Shown here one piece after another: positions 54,001 through 63,400 of a stretch of DNA of 64,000 nt. Each line of letters begins with the position of its first letter. Positions within the stretch are counted from its first letter, which is position 1. The DNA is from Nostoc sp. FACHB-973 (GTDB lineage Bacteria > Cyanobacteriota > Cyanobacteriia > Cyanobacteriales > Nostocaceae). Location: positions 1 to 64,000 of the forward strand of contig NZ_JACJSJ010000014.1 in NCBI RefSeq assembly GCF_014698115.1. The letters run 5' to 3'. The position numbers were made by a program, and so were the translations under genes. The notes beneath the pieces are model-generated. The model searched no databases, had not been told where the DNA came from, and worked only from the letters and a program-made list of their open reading frames with translations.

Positions 54001-57000
54001 ACACTCCAAAAGCCGAGATTCTGGCAATTTTCAAAAGTGGGTAAAATATCATTTGGTGTAATGCTCCAAAAGTGAGCGATCGCATTTGGAATCAAATTCT
54101 CTTTTCGGAGTTCTTCAAACAAAGCATCGTAGTCATTTTTTTGCTGAGGGTTAATAGTATATGTATATTTATCTATCTGAGTAAATTCATCTGCAATCCT
54201 AACTATGATAATATTTTTGCTTTGCTGTTCCAGTCCTTTAGCAACTGCATTTCCAATTCCATAATCATCAATGAAAATTAACCAGCAGGTATTTTTTTCA
54301 GCCGATTGAAACAATCCAATTGGTGGAGATTGTTTCCAGATTGGCATATAAAACCAATCGGCAATATTTGGTTTTTTATCTAATGATTTTGGCGATATTG
54401 TTGATAATGCAGCTTCATAATCAGCCTCAATCCAATAACGTTGACGCTCAAAAGGATAGGTAGGCAAAGGAATATGTCTGCGTTGTTCGTGAGCATAAAA
54501 GCCTGCCCAATTTATTGGCAATCCTGTTAACCAAAGCCGAGAGAGAGTATTGAGTAAAAATGCCACATCAGAAACTTGCTCTTGGGAATGTCGCAGCGAA
54601 GTTAGTACCACAGTTTGTGAAGCTAACTGTCGTTTAGCTAGGGTAGTTAATGTGCGTCCTGGACCGACTTCTAAAAATATTCGCTCTGGTTGTTGCACGA
54701 GTTCGGCGATTCCTTCCTTAAACAATACTGGTTGCCGTAAATGTTTAGCCCAGTATTCAGGGTCAGTTGCCTGCTCTGCTGTAATCCAACTTCCGGTAAA
54801 ATTAGATACAAAAGCAATTTGAGGGGATTTCAGGTTAACTTTTCTAACATGTCGCACAAATGGTTCTAAAATCGGCTCCATCATTTGGGAATGAAAAGCA
54901 TGAGATGTATGCAGACGGCGACAATCTATACCTTGCTCATTCAAATGATTTTGTAATGTTTCTATCGCTTTTGTAGCACCTGAAACCACACAAAGAAACG
55001 GTGCATTGCTAGCTGCTAAAGAAAGTTCTGAACCCAACATTGGTTGTATTTCTTCAGCAGAAATAGAAACAGAAAGCATCGACCCAGATTCGAGTTTTTG
55101 CATCAATTGCCCCCGAAGAGCGACTAAAGTCAGTGCTTCTTCTAAAGAAAAAACACCCGAAATACAAGCCGCTACATACTCGCCAATGCTGTGGCCAATC
55201 ATGGCTTGCGGATGCACACCCCACGCCATCCAAAGTTTAGCAAGGGCATATTCAATTACAAATAATGCAGGTTGGGTTAAGGAAGTTTGTTGGAGTTTGT
55301 CTTCTGTAGTTTCTAATTTTTGGGGATAAAATATATCTTTAATGTTTAACTTTAAATGTGGTTTCAGTAATTCACAACACTTATCAATTTCTTGCCGAAA
55401 AATTAATTCGGTTTCATATAATTCCCGTCCCATATTTACATACTGCGCTCCCTGTCCAGGAAACATAAATACAATGGGATGGTTACGGGTTTCTGAACAA
55501 TTATTCAAAACTCCTTGATTATTTTGTGTTGTTAATATTTTTATAGCATCTGAAATATCCCGACATAATAATACTCGACGATGGTTAAATTTTCGGCGAC
55601 CAACTTGCAAGGTATAAGCTATATCAGCAAGATTAATTTCAGGATGCTGTGCTAAATAATTAGCAAGATTAGTTGTAGCAGATTCCAAAGCTGTCGGAGT
55701 TTTGGCAGAGATAGCCAACAGATGCCAGGGGCGAGAAATACTTTCTTTGATTGTAAAAACTGGAGCTTCTTCTAATATTATATGGGCATTAGTACCACCA
55801 ATCCCAAAAGAACTAACTCCTGCACGTCTAGGATGTTTGTCTGCTTTCCATTCAGAAAGTTTATTGTTGACATAAAAAGGGCTATTGGCAAAATTAATTT
55901 GAGGATTTGGTTCCTCAAAATGCAAGCTGGGAGGAATTTGTTTATGTTTAAGAGCTAAAACTGTTTTAATTAAACCTGCAACACCAGCAGCTGCATCTAA
56001 GTGACCAATATTTGTTTTTAAAGAACCAATTCCACAGAAATTTTTATTTTTTTTACTAGTTTGGAATGCTTGAGTTAGCGCAGCAATTTCAATCGGATCT
56101 CCTAAGGAAGTTCCTGTTCCGTGAGCTTCAATATAAGTGATTGTTTCTGGTTCTACTTCTGCAATAATTTGAGCAGTTTTGATAACTTTAGCTTGACCTT
56201 CTATGCGAGGTGCTGTGTAGCTAACTTTATTTGAACCGTCATTATTAATAGCAGAACCTTTAATCACAGCATGAATCAAATCTCCATCATTTAAGGTATC
56301 TTCTAATCTTTTTAAAACAACTATTCCTACACCTTCCCCACTCACAGTTCCCTGTGCTTTAGCATCAAAAGCACGGCAATGTCCGTCAGGAGATTTAATA
56401 CCTCCCTCTTTATATAAATAGCCAGCTTTTCTTGACGCGCCGATAGAAACACCGCCAACTAAAGCAATATCACATTCACCGTTGAGCAAACTTTGGCAAG
56501 CTAAATGTACGGCTACTAATGAGCTTGAGCAAGCTGTTTGAACTGCATAACTAGGCCCTGTTAAATTAAGTTTGTAAGAAGTACGTGTTGCTAGATAATC
56601 TTTATCGGCAGCAATTGTTAGTTGATGATCGTCTATTGAGTTTCTAATATTTTGATTAAAATAAATGTTTAGTAAATAACCGCTTAAGTTAGAACTAGCA
56701 AAAACACCTATAGAACCATTATAGGTTTCAGAATTATACCCTGCGTTTTCTAATGCTTCCCAAGCACACTCTAAAAAAATCCGGTGTTGGGGATCAGTTA
56801 TTTCTGCATCTCTAGGATTAAAACCAAAAAAGGTAGCATCAAAAAGTTCTGCATCTTCTAGAACAGCATTGGCTTTCACATAATTCGGATTACTAAGAAG
56901 TGCTGGTTCTACTCCTGATGCTAACAGTTCTTCGTCACTGAAAAAAGAAATTGATTCTACACCATTTTGCAGATTATGCCAAAATTCATCAAGATTTTTC

Positions 57001-57080
57001 GCTCCAGGAAATCTTCCTGTTAATCCGATAATTGCGATTTCTGAACCGTTAGTAGAGTATGTTTCAGTTGGAATATTCAT
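51051..57080 (-). CDS. hybrid module: KS-AT-KR-PCP-E
   Basis: A 2009-residue protein. KS: ACSSSL (~185), EAHGTGT, NIGHLD. AT: GQGAQ (~541), GHSIGEY (~627), HAFHS (~725), malonyl type. KR: GGLGGIG (~1152), Tyr in YCAANAF (~1315), no LDD. The carrier (~1475) reads ELAGDSI with LTSQQMFLHQTIAELA, the type found before E domains. Residues ~1530-1980 form an E domain: HHLLVDAVSW (~1660), the E-type VEDNGRD in place of the usual EGHGR, and VGLLTTRFP. An epimerase on a malonyl-extended, unbranched alpha-carbon makes little chemical sense, so the E domain may be a docking or condensation aid, or act on a modified alpha position. The gene overlaps the next by 4 nt. Confidence 0.94.
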   Translation of the reverse strand: MNIPTETYSTNGSEIAIIGLTGRFPGAKNLDEFWHNLQNGVESISFFSDEELLASGVEPALLSNPNYVKANAVLEDAELFDATFFGFNPRDAEITDPQHRIFLECAWEALENAGYNSETYNGSIGVFASSNLSGYLLNIYFNQNIRNSIDDHQLTIAADKDYLATRTSYKLNLTGPSYAVQTACSSSLVAVHLACQSLLNGECDIALVGGVSIGASRKAGYLYKEGGIKSPDGHCRAFDAKAQGTVSGEGVGIVVLKRLEDTLNDGDLIHAVIKGSAINNDGSNKVSYTAPRIEGQAKVIKTAQIIAEVEPETITYIEAHGTGTSLGDPIEIAALTQAFQTSKKNKNFCGIGSLKTNIGHLDAAAGVAGLIKTVLALKHKQIPPSLHFEEPNPQINFANSPFYVNNKLSEWKADKHPRRAGVSSFGIGGTNAHIILEEAPVFTIKESISRPWHLLAISAKTPTALESATTNLANYLAQHPEINLADIAYTLQVGRRKFNHRRVLLCRDISDAIKILTTQNNQGVLNNCSETRNHPIVFMFPGQGAQYVNMGRELYETELIFRQEIDKCCELLKPHLKLNIKDIFYPQKLETTEDKLQQTSLTQPALFVIEYALAKLWMAWGVHPQAMIGHSIGEYVAACISGVFSLEEALTLVALRGQLMQKLESGSMLSVSISAEEIQPMLGSELSLAASNAPFLCVVSGATKAIETLQNHLNEQGIDCRRLHTSHAFHSQMMEPILEPFVRHVRKVNLKSPQIAFVSNFTGSWITAEQATDPEYWAKHLRQPVLFKEGIAELVQQPERIFLEVGPGRTLTTLAKRQLASQTVVLTSLRHSQEQVSDVAFLLNTLSRLWLTGLPINWAGFYAHEQRRHIPLPTYPFERQRYWIEADYEAALSTISPKSLDKKPNIADWFYMPIWKQSPPIGLFQSAEKNTCWLIFIDDYGIGNAVAKGLEQQSKNIIIVRIADEFTQIDKYTYTINPQQKNDYDALFEELRKENLIPNAIAHFWSITPNDILPTFENCQNLGFWSVLYLTQALGKHNISDSLKLRVVTNNVYNVIGDEKLSPEKATILGACKVIPKEYPNINSCLIDVVIPAAKISLTPKFVDYLITELTTQQPENLVAYRGSHRWIETFENVCLDENIPRKIKLKKAGVYLITGGLGGIGLVLAEHLAKTVQAKLILIGRKGLPERSQWQQWLETHDNQDSVSRKIQTMLALEKLGSEVEVKTADVASYEEMQVAISEALEKFGQINGVIHAAGIAGGGMIQLKTEDIANSVLAPKVKGTLVLEQILNLKNITLDFLVLCSSQSSILSEFGQVDYCAANAFLDVYANYRTSQSDEFTVAINWDTWQEVGMAVETTLPEQLKLQREEEIKKGILPQEGAEAFNRILLSSLPRVIVSTKDFKKVIEQNNSFSYLDQDLGLLSDTSKTNLAQLSHPRPNLANAYVAPRHEVEQTLANIWQQFLGIEKVGIYDNFFELAGDSIITIQIVAKANQLGLKLTSQQMFLHQTIAELATAAGLIENNQIKNHTRTGEIDLTPIQHRLVAENQSNEHSLNQSLLLEIQQRCNPEILEQAVRYVIEYHDVFHLHFIQEISGLQQIEAQNNDIIIYEYVDLSSISEHEQKHALESAITELQSSFHLNESPLVKVAFIKLQSPHNSYLLISIHHLLVDAVSWQILLEDLQTAYQQLSQDKAIYLSDKTTSFKQWAECVQEYAQASEMMQEQDYWLAKAQIPFYSLPVDFSGDEKTVANADIVSISLDKKATQALLNNVNKAYNTQINDVLLTALVQAFAKWTGKRQLWVDVEDNGRDIIFKDFKDVCFSRTVGLLTTRFPVILDITEAGDLGSALIAIKEFLRSIPNKGIGYDILRYIISDPEINSKFKYFPQPQVSFNYLGNFGSVISQSSLFDLTSQSFKLSQDASANRFYLLETNGIIIQDKLQLNWIYSTAVHRRETIENLATSFIAAIRSIIDHCESLSSEKYTPSDFPRANLSQQGLDKFLAKINRLGEKKAQ

Positions 57081-57094
57081 GATTTATAAATTCC

Positions 57095-60000
57095 TTAATT
57101 ATTTTCAACTGATTTTATTTTTTGCAAACGTTTTCTTTGTTGCGCTTTACCAGCTGAAATTTTCTCTGTTTGGATATCAGTTTCCTGTAAAAATGCTGTT
57201 TGATTTGCAGACGAACTTAAATACTCTGCTAAAGAATTGATGGTGGGATATCTAAACAAATCAAGGGTTGATAGTTCTGCATTTAATATTTCCTGCAATT
57301 GGCTGTGAACCGTAACTAAAAGTAATGAATGACCGCCAATTTCAAAGAAATTATCGTGAATGCCTATCTTTTCAAGATTCAAAGCTTTCTGCCAAACAGA
57401 GGCTATCGTCTTTTCCACCTCAGTTTGTGGTACCACATAAGCAACCTCTAATTCTGGGCGCAGAGCATCTGGTATTGGCAATGCTCGACGGTCTACTTTG
57501 CCATTAGATGTTAGTGGAAACGCTTCTAATATCATAAAGGCTGTTGGTAGCATATGGTCAAGCAATTTATTTTGTAAGAAGCGCCGCAGTTCAGAAATTG
57601 TTAGTGTTTTGTTTGGGTGAAGAGTTATATAAGCTATTAAATTTTGATTTCCTGGTTTATCCTCTTGAACGATCGCTACACTTGCAGATACTGATGGATG
57701 TTGATTGATAACTGCTTCAATTTCTCCTAATTCAACACGGAAACCTCGGATTTTTATTTGGTTATCAATTCTACCGATATACTCAATATCTCCACTCGGT
57801 AAAAAGCGGACTAAATCACCTGTTTTATAAAGGCGATCGCCTTCTTGTTTACTAAAGGGATTCGGTATAAATTTCAGTGCTGTTAATTCCGGTTGATTTA
57901 AATAACCCCTAGCCAATCCAACCCCACCAATATATAATTCACCAGCTACACCCATTGGTACTGGTTGCAAATATTGGTCTAAAATGTATAACTGAGTATT
58001 AGCGATCGGTTTACCAATGGGTATGGAACCTGAAACATGTTTCCCTACTGGAACTTGATAAATACAGCAGCCTACTACCGTTTCTGTAGGGCCATATTCG
58101 TTTACTAATATCGTATTTGGAGCTACATCTTGCCAGAAAGTGACACTTTCAGCTAATAAGTTTTCTCCACCAATAATAAAAGCTCTTGTTTTATTTACTA
58201 TCTCTTCTTTGGATAACTGTTGTTTCAGCAAATCCAAGTGAGCTGGGGTTATTTTTACCAAACTTAAATTCGAGCTTTTCTTTAAGGCTTGAGAAAGGGT
58301 TTCAATACCTTGTTCTTCTGATAGTAATTCTACTGTATGACCAACTAATAAAGGTGATAAAAGACTGGTGATTGTTAAGTCAAAACCAAGAGGTGAGTGG
58401 ACTAAAGTTCCTACTCCTTCTTCTACTGCATATTTTTGAGTAGCCCAACTTAGGTAATTAACTAATCCTTGATGGGGTATCAAAGTGCCTTTGGGTTTAC
58501 CAGTAGAACCAGAAGTATAAATAATATATGCTAAATTTAATGCTATTGTTGTAGTAATTGGGTTATCAATTTTTTGTTGATTTATAGTTTGCAACTCACT
58601 ATCTATAGCAATTACTTTAATTTCATTTGTAGATAAATCTGCTATTAAATGCTGTTGAGTTACTAGGACGGGCATTTGAGAATCATTTAGGATAAAAGCT
58701 TTTCTTTCTAAAGGATAGTTAGGGTCAATCGGTACGTATGCACCACCTGCTTTTAAAATGCCTAAAAGTGCAATTAACATTAAAGGCGATCGCTCTATAC
58801 AAATCCCCACCATTACATCTGGTTTCACACCTAATTGTTGTAGATAATGAGCTAGCTGGTTAGCACGATTATTTAATTCTTGGTAAGTAAATTGCTGGTT
58901 TTTATAAACAACAGCAATGTTATCTGGTGTACGTTCTACTTGTTCTGCAAAAAGTTGATGAAAACATTTATCTGCTGGAAAAGCAGTTTGTGTATTATTA
59001 AAATCAACCAACAGTTGTTGTTGTTCAATATCGCTGAGTATTTCTAATTCACTTAGTAATCCATAAGGATGATTAATTGCACTTTCTAATAAAGTAGAAA
59101 ACTGTCCTGATAAACGTTCGATATCTTCTGGTAGAAATAATTCTGAATCATAGTGCCACTCAGAGCGAAGAGAGTTTTCTGTACGTGTAAACGATAATTT
59201 TATTTTGAATCTGTCAAAACAAACATATTGGTGTAGTAGAGAAAATGTGACTGCATTTGTAGTCACAAATTTACAACTTTGCTCTAGAAAGTCAAAACAG
59301 AAGGGCAAGAAAGGTATATCATCTAATCCCGAAATTAATTCCCAAGTAAAACAATCTTGCCATTCAGATGCTTGATTTTGAGTCAAAGTAATTTGCTCTA
59401 AAGCTTCGCTAAACTTTAAATTACCTTGGAGATGGCAATCCACTGGTACATATTTGGCAAGTAGTCCCAGCATTTTTTGGAGTTCTTCTTCCGATCTACC
59501 ATCGCAATTAGTACCAACAACCATATTTGATATATTGGTCAAACGCCATAGTAGTATTTGCCAACATGTTAGTAATAATGTTGATTCAGTAGTATTTAAT
59601 TTTTCGGCGATCGCACTTATTTTTTCTGCGAGTTTAGGCAGAATTATCTGAGTGAAAATTTGTGGTTTAAATTCAGTTTGAACAGACAATATATTTTCAT
59701 TTGGCAGTGTCAAATTGAAAATATGTTTAATATCTTTTTGCCGCCAATATTTTCTACCAATTTCTGCTTCTTCCGATTCTACTAATTCATTTTGCCAATC
59801 TGAAAAAACGATGTATTGTACTGGTTCATCCTCATGCAAATTGCCAGTGTAAGCACGACTTATTTCTGCTAATAAATTATTAAGTGAAGTTGCATCTGCG
59901 TATAAAGCAGGTAAGTTTAATAGTAATACATACTTAGATTCAGACAGAGTAGCTAGAGATATCTGTAATGATGATGATTTCTCTAAGTCAAAAATTTGCT

Positions 60001-60334
60001 GTTTGACAGATTCAATCAGTAATGCAACAGCATTATTTTGTTCTTCAGGCTGGATTGCTCTAAAATCATGTTCTTTTATTAACAAATCGCCGCAATTTTC
60101 AATTACTTGTAGTGGAATATTCATTCCTGGTAAGCAGCGAAAACTAGTGCAAAGAATTTGATGTCTATTGATAATAGTTTTTAAGGCAATTTTCAACGTT
60201 TCAATATTTAAATTACCTGTAATTTTTACTGCACAAAATGAACGATAGGTAAGGCTGTTTTTATCTTGTTGTAGTAGCCATAAATGTTTTTGTTGTGGCG
60301 AAAGTTGAAACCCGTGAATTACTTGATTATTCAT
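57095..60334 (-). CDS. NRPS: degenerate C-A(Asn-like)-PCP
   Basis: A 1079-residue NRPS. The first ~440 residues are C-like, but the HHxxxDG site reads LPALYADA (~residue 143), with no catalytic His. The A domain (~460-960) has SGSTGKPKG and the signature D-L-T-K-I-G-E-V-G-K, close to the Asn code DLTKLGEVGK; Asp (code with His at position 7) is the alternative. The PCP has EIGGHSLL (~996). The previous protein ends C-TauD, so real condensation may be done by that C domain while this degenerate domain holds the hydroxylase, like the 'interface' domains of siderophore NRPSs. Product: beta-hydroxy-Asn or Asn on the carrier. Confidence 0.92.
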   Translation of the reverse strand: MNNQVIHGFQLSPQQKHLWLLQQDKNSLTYRSFCAVKITGNLNIETLKIALKTIINRHQILCTSFRCLPGMNIPLQVIENCGDLLIKEHDFRAIQPEEQNNAVALLIESVKQQIFDLEKSSSLQISLATLSESKYVLLLNLPALYADATSLNNLLAEISRAYTGNLHEDEPVQYIVFSDWQNELVESEEAEIGRKYWRQKDIKHIFNLTLPNENILSVQTEFKPQIFTQIILPKLAEKISAIAEKLNTTESTLLLTCWQILLWRLTNISNMVVGTNCDGRSEEELQKMLGLLAKYVPVDCHLQGNLKFSEALEQITLTQNQASEWQDCFTWELISGLDDIPFLPFCFDFLEQSCKFVTTNAVTFSLLHQYVCFDRFKIKLSFTRTENSLRSEWHYDSELFLPEDIERLSGQFSTLLESAINHPYGLLSELEILSDIEQQQLLVDFNNTQTAFPADKCFHQLFAEQVERTPDNIAVVYKNQQFTYQELNNRANQLAHYLQQLGVKPDVMVGICIERSPLMLIALLGILKAGGAYVPIDPNYPLERKAFILNDSQMPVLVTQQHLIADLSTNEIKVIAIDSELQTINQQKIDNPITTTIALNLAYIIYTSGSTGKPKGTLIPHQGLVNYLSWATQKYAVEEGVGTLVHSPLGFDLTITSLLSPLLVGHTVELLSEEQGIETLSQALKKSSNLSLVKITPAHLDLLKQQLSKEEIVNKTRAFIIGGENLLAESVTFWQDVAPNTILVNEYGPTETVVGCCIYQVPVGKHVSGSIPIGKPIANTQLYILDQYLQPVPMGVAGELYIGGVGLARGYLNQPELTALKFIPNPFSKQEGDRLYKTGDLVRFLPSGDIEYIGRIDNQIKIRGFRVELGEIEAVINQHPSVSASVAIVQEDKPGNQNLIAYITLHPNKTLTISELRRFLQNKLLDHMLPTAFMILEAFPLTSNGKVDRRALPIPDALRPELEVAYVVPQTEVEKTIASVWQKALNLEKIGIHDNFFEIGGHSLLLVTVHSQLQEILNAELSTLDLFRYPTINSLAEYLSSSANQTAFLQETDIQTEKISAGKAQQRKRLQKIKSVENN

Positions 60335-60373
60335 GATACAGTTAATTTTTTAACGAACCACAGAGACGCAGAG

Positions 60374-60444
60374 AAGCCAGGGCGTTGGGCGGGTTCCCCG
60401 ACTTGTTCGCGCAGCGTCTCCGACAGGAGAAGCAACTGGCGCGA
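60374..60444. repeat. interspersed repeat inserted in a heptamer repeat
   Basis: A ~70-bp GC-rich block containing GGGCGGGTTCCCCGACTTG and GTCTCCGACAGGAGA (imperfect palindrome). It interrupts a CAGAGACGCAGAGA/CACAGAGAGAAG run in the 165-bp gap between two NRPS genes. Its GC content is much higher than its surroundings. Confidence 0.65.
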
Positions 60445-60499
60445 CACAGAGAGAAGGGAGAAATGGCTTAGTCTATGCGTTTGATGACTGAATATTTAT

Positions 60500-63400
60500 T
60501 TAAAAATAGTGCTGAAAAGGCTCACCCATTGCAGTTAAAATTTTTCTGGAACCAGAGTAAGGATTACGTGCGTGGGCTATCAACATATTATCGAGCATTA
60601 ATATATCCCCTTTTTGCCAAGGGTAAACAATCATTTCTTGTTGATAAGCTTCACGAATTTCTGCAATAACTGAGTCTTCAATGGGAGAACCATCACCGTA
60701 AAAAGTGTTATGGGGTAAATCTTCTTCTGTAAACTCGCTGAAAAATTTTTCTCTAAATTGTGTTTGTAAACTCGATACATGCCAAAAAACAACATGATTA
60801 AACCAAACCATTTCACCCGTTTTCGGATGTTGTGCTATGGCTGGACGAACTTGACGAGTTCTTAAACGATTATTATCTTTCCACTCAACTTCAATACAAG
60901 CATTATGACAATATTCTTCCATCACAGCTTTGTCTGTTGTGTGATAGACTTTTTGCCAAGGTAAACCAAATCCATTACCATAGTTGCGAACTAACATCCA
61001 CCCTTTTTCTTGAAAGCGTTCTCTAATGCGAGGATGAATACGTTGAAATACTTTTCTGACATCAGCAATTGGAGTTTCTCCTCCTTGGCTTGCAGGTTCT
61101 ATGCAACAAAACCATATCTTCATCGGATAGGTATTGGCATAGGATGACTCATTATGTAAGGCAATGGTTTGGTCAGCAGGAAATTCGGTAGATGTATAAA
61201 CTTTTTCGCTTAATTTAGTACGAGGTGTGGAAGATTCTACGTAAGGCATTAATTGAGGACATACGGCGCTAACGAATTGCTCAAAGTCTTCTTTTTGATT
61301 AATAGCAAAACCTCTAAATAAAATTCCTCCGTATTTCAACAAGTTATTCATAATGAATTCTTGATTCTTCTCAACCCAAATTGATAAATTTAAATTGTTA
61401 AATTTAGGCGAAATAACTAAAGGTAGTTTACCTTCAGATTGCAAAAAAGATTTTGTAATTAATTCTTGTGGAGATAAGTTAATTACTTGAGCTTTAGGTT
61501 GCGATTTAAATGCTTTAAATTTTTGGCTACGGGCTTGTTTAAATTCCTGTTGTTTTACCTCTTGTCTTTGTTTATCTGCTGTTGCCAGTATTTCTTTTAT
61601 GTTTGTAAACCTAATATTAGGTTGAGCAACAACGGCACGCAAAATCATTTCATAATCTGTAATAAATTTAGCGATCGCAGAAGCATTAAATAAGTCTGTG
61701 CTGTATTCCAAACTACCACTCAAGCCTTGTTCAGTTTCCCACATAGTAAGTAGTAAGTCAAACTTAGCTGTGCCATTGTCGATATCTTCGACAATTTTCA
61801 AATTTAAGCCTTCGAGTTCCAGTGGTAGGGTTGGCGCATTTTGTAGAACAAACTTAGATTGAAACAAAGGTGTACGGCTCAAATCTCGTTCTGGCTTCAA
61901 GGCTAATACTAATTGGTCAAATGGCATATCTTGATGTTCGTAAGCAGCTAATGTAACCTCACGAACACGTTTTAATAATTCCTGAAAAGTTGGATTTCCT
62001 CCCAGGTTGGTACGTAATACTAACTGATTAACAAAAAAACCAATAATATTCTCTGTTTCTGGAAAATTGCGGTTAGCAACATCAGTACCGATAATAATAT
62101 CATCTTGATTTGTGTACTGATGCATTAAGGTTTTAAATGCCGCCACTAGAGTCATAAATAAAGTGACTCCTTCACTACGGCTTAATGCTTTAATTTCCTC
62201 ACAAAGTTCTTTTGAGAGTTCTATATGTTGTCTAGTGCCGCGAAAAGTTTGGATTTCAGGACGGGGATAGTCGGTAGGTAATTCCAGGACAGGTAAGTTA
62301 ACAAGTTGCTGTTTCCAATAAGATAAATGTTTCTCCATCACTTCTCCTTGCAACCGCTGATTTTGCCAATAGGCGAAATCTGCGTATTGAATTGGCAATT
62401 CTGCTAAAGGTGTTCGCGTAGCGTCTCGCAGAGAGGATTCTTTTTTGCTAAAAGCCGCATAAAGCGCAGATAATTCACGAATAAGTACACCAATTGACCA
62501 GCCATCAGAAATAATATGATGCATTACTAACACCAATACATAAGATTCTTCACCCAAGCGCAATAAACTAACTCGCAGTAATGGACTTTTAGTTAAATCA
62601 AAAGGTTGTTGAGCTTCTTGTAGAATTGATTGCTGTACCTTAACAAATTGTTTTTCTGGTGAAATGTCACTTAAATCTATGATTGGGATAGAGATAGAAA
62701 CAGATGAAGTAATTACTTGTACAGGATTTCCATTTACTTTTTTAAAACTAGTGCGTAATACTTCTTGGTGCTGTGAAAGTTCTTTAAATGTTTGTTCTAA
62801 AGCATGTATGTCTAAACGTCCGTTCAGGTAAACGGCAGCTGGCATATTATATGTAGAACTTCCCCTTTCCAACTGTTCTAGAAACCACAATCTTTTTTGA
62901 GCGAAAGATAAAGGCAATTCTATCTCTCGTGAAACTCGTTCAATTGGTGCCAATGATTTAAAGGTTAGCTGTTTATCATTGATGCTTTTGGCTAGTTTTG
63001 CTATCGTTGGTAGTTCAAAAATTCGGCGTATTGGTAACTCGATATCAAGATTTTTATTAATGCGGGATATCACTTGGGTTGCTAAAAGTGAGTGTCCGCC
63101 CAATTCAAAAAAGTTATCGTTTATTCCTAAATTTTCTAAGCCAAGTACTTCCATCCAAATTGTCGCTAACTGTTTTTCAATAGCAGTTCTAGGTGCAACA
63201 AAGTTTTCCTCAAATTCTGGAGGTACTGTATCAAGTGCAGGTAGCGCCTTACGGTCAACTTTACCATTAGGTGTTAATGGAAGTGCCTCTAATATGACAA
63301 AATTTGTTGGCAGCATGTAGCTTGGCAATTTTGACTCCAAAAAGCTACGCAGTTCAGAAATTGTTAATGTTTGTTCGCTTTGAGGGACTAAATAAGCGAC

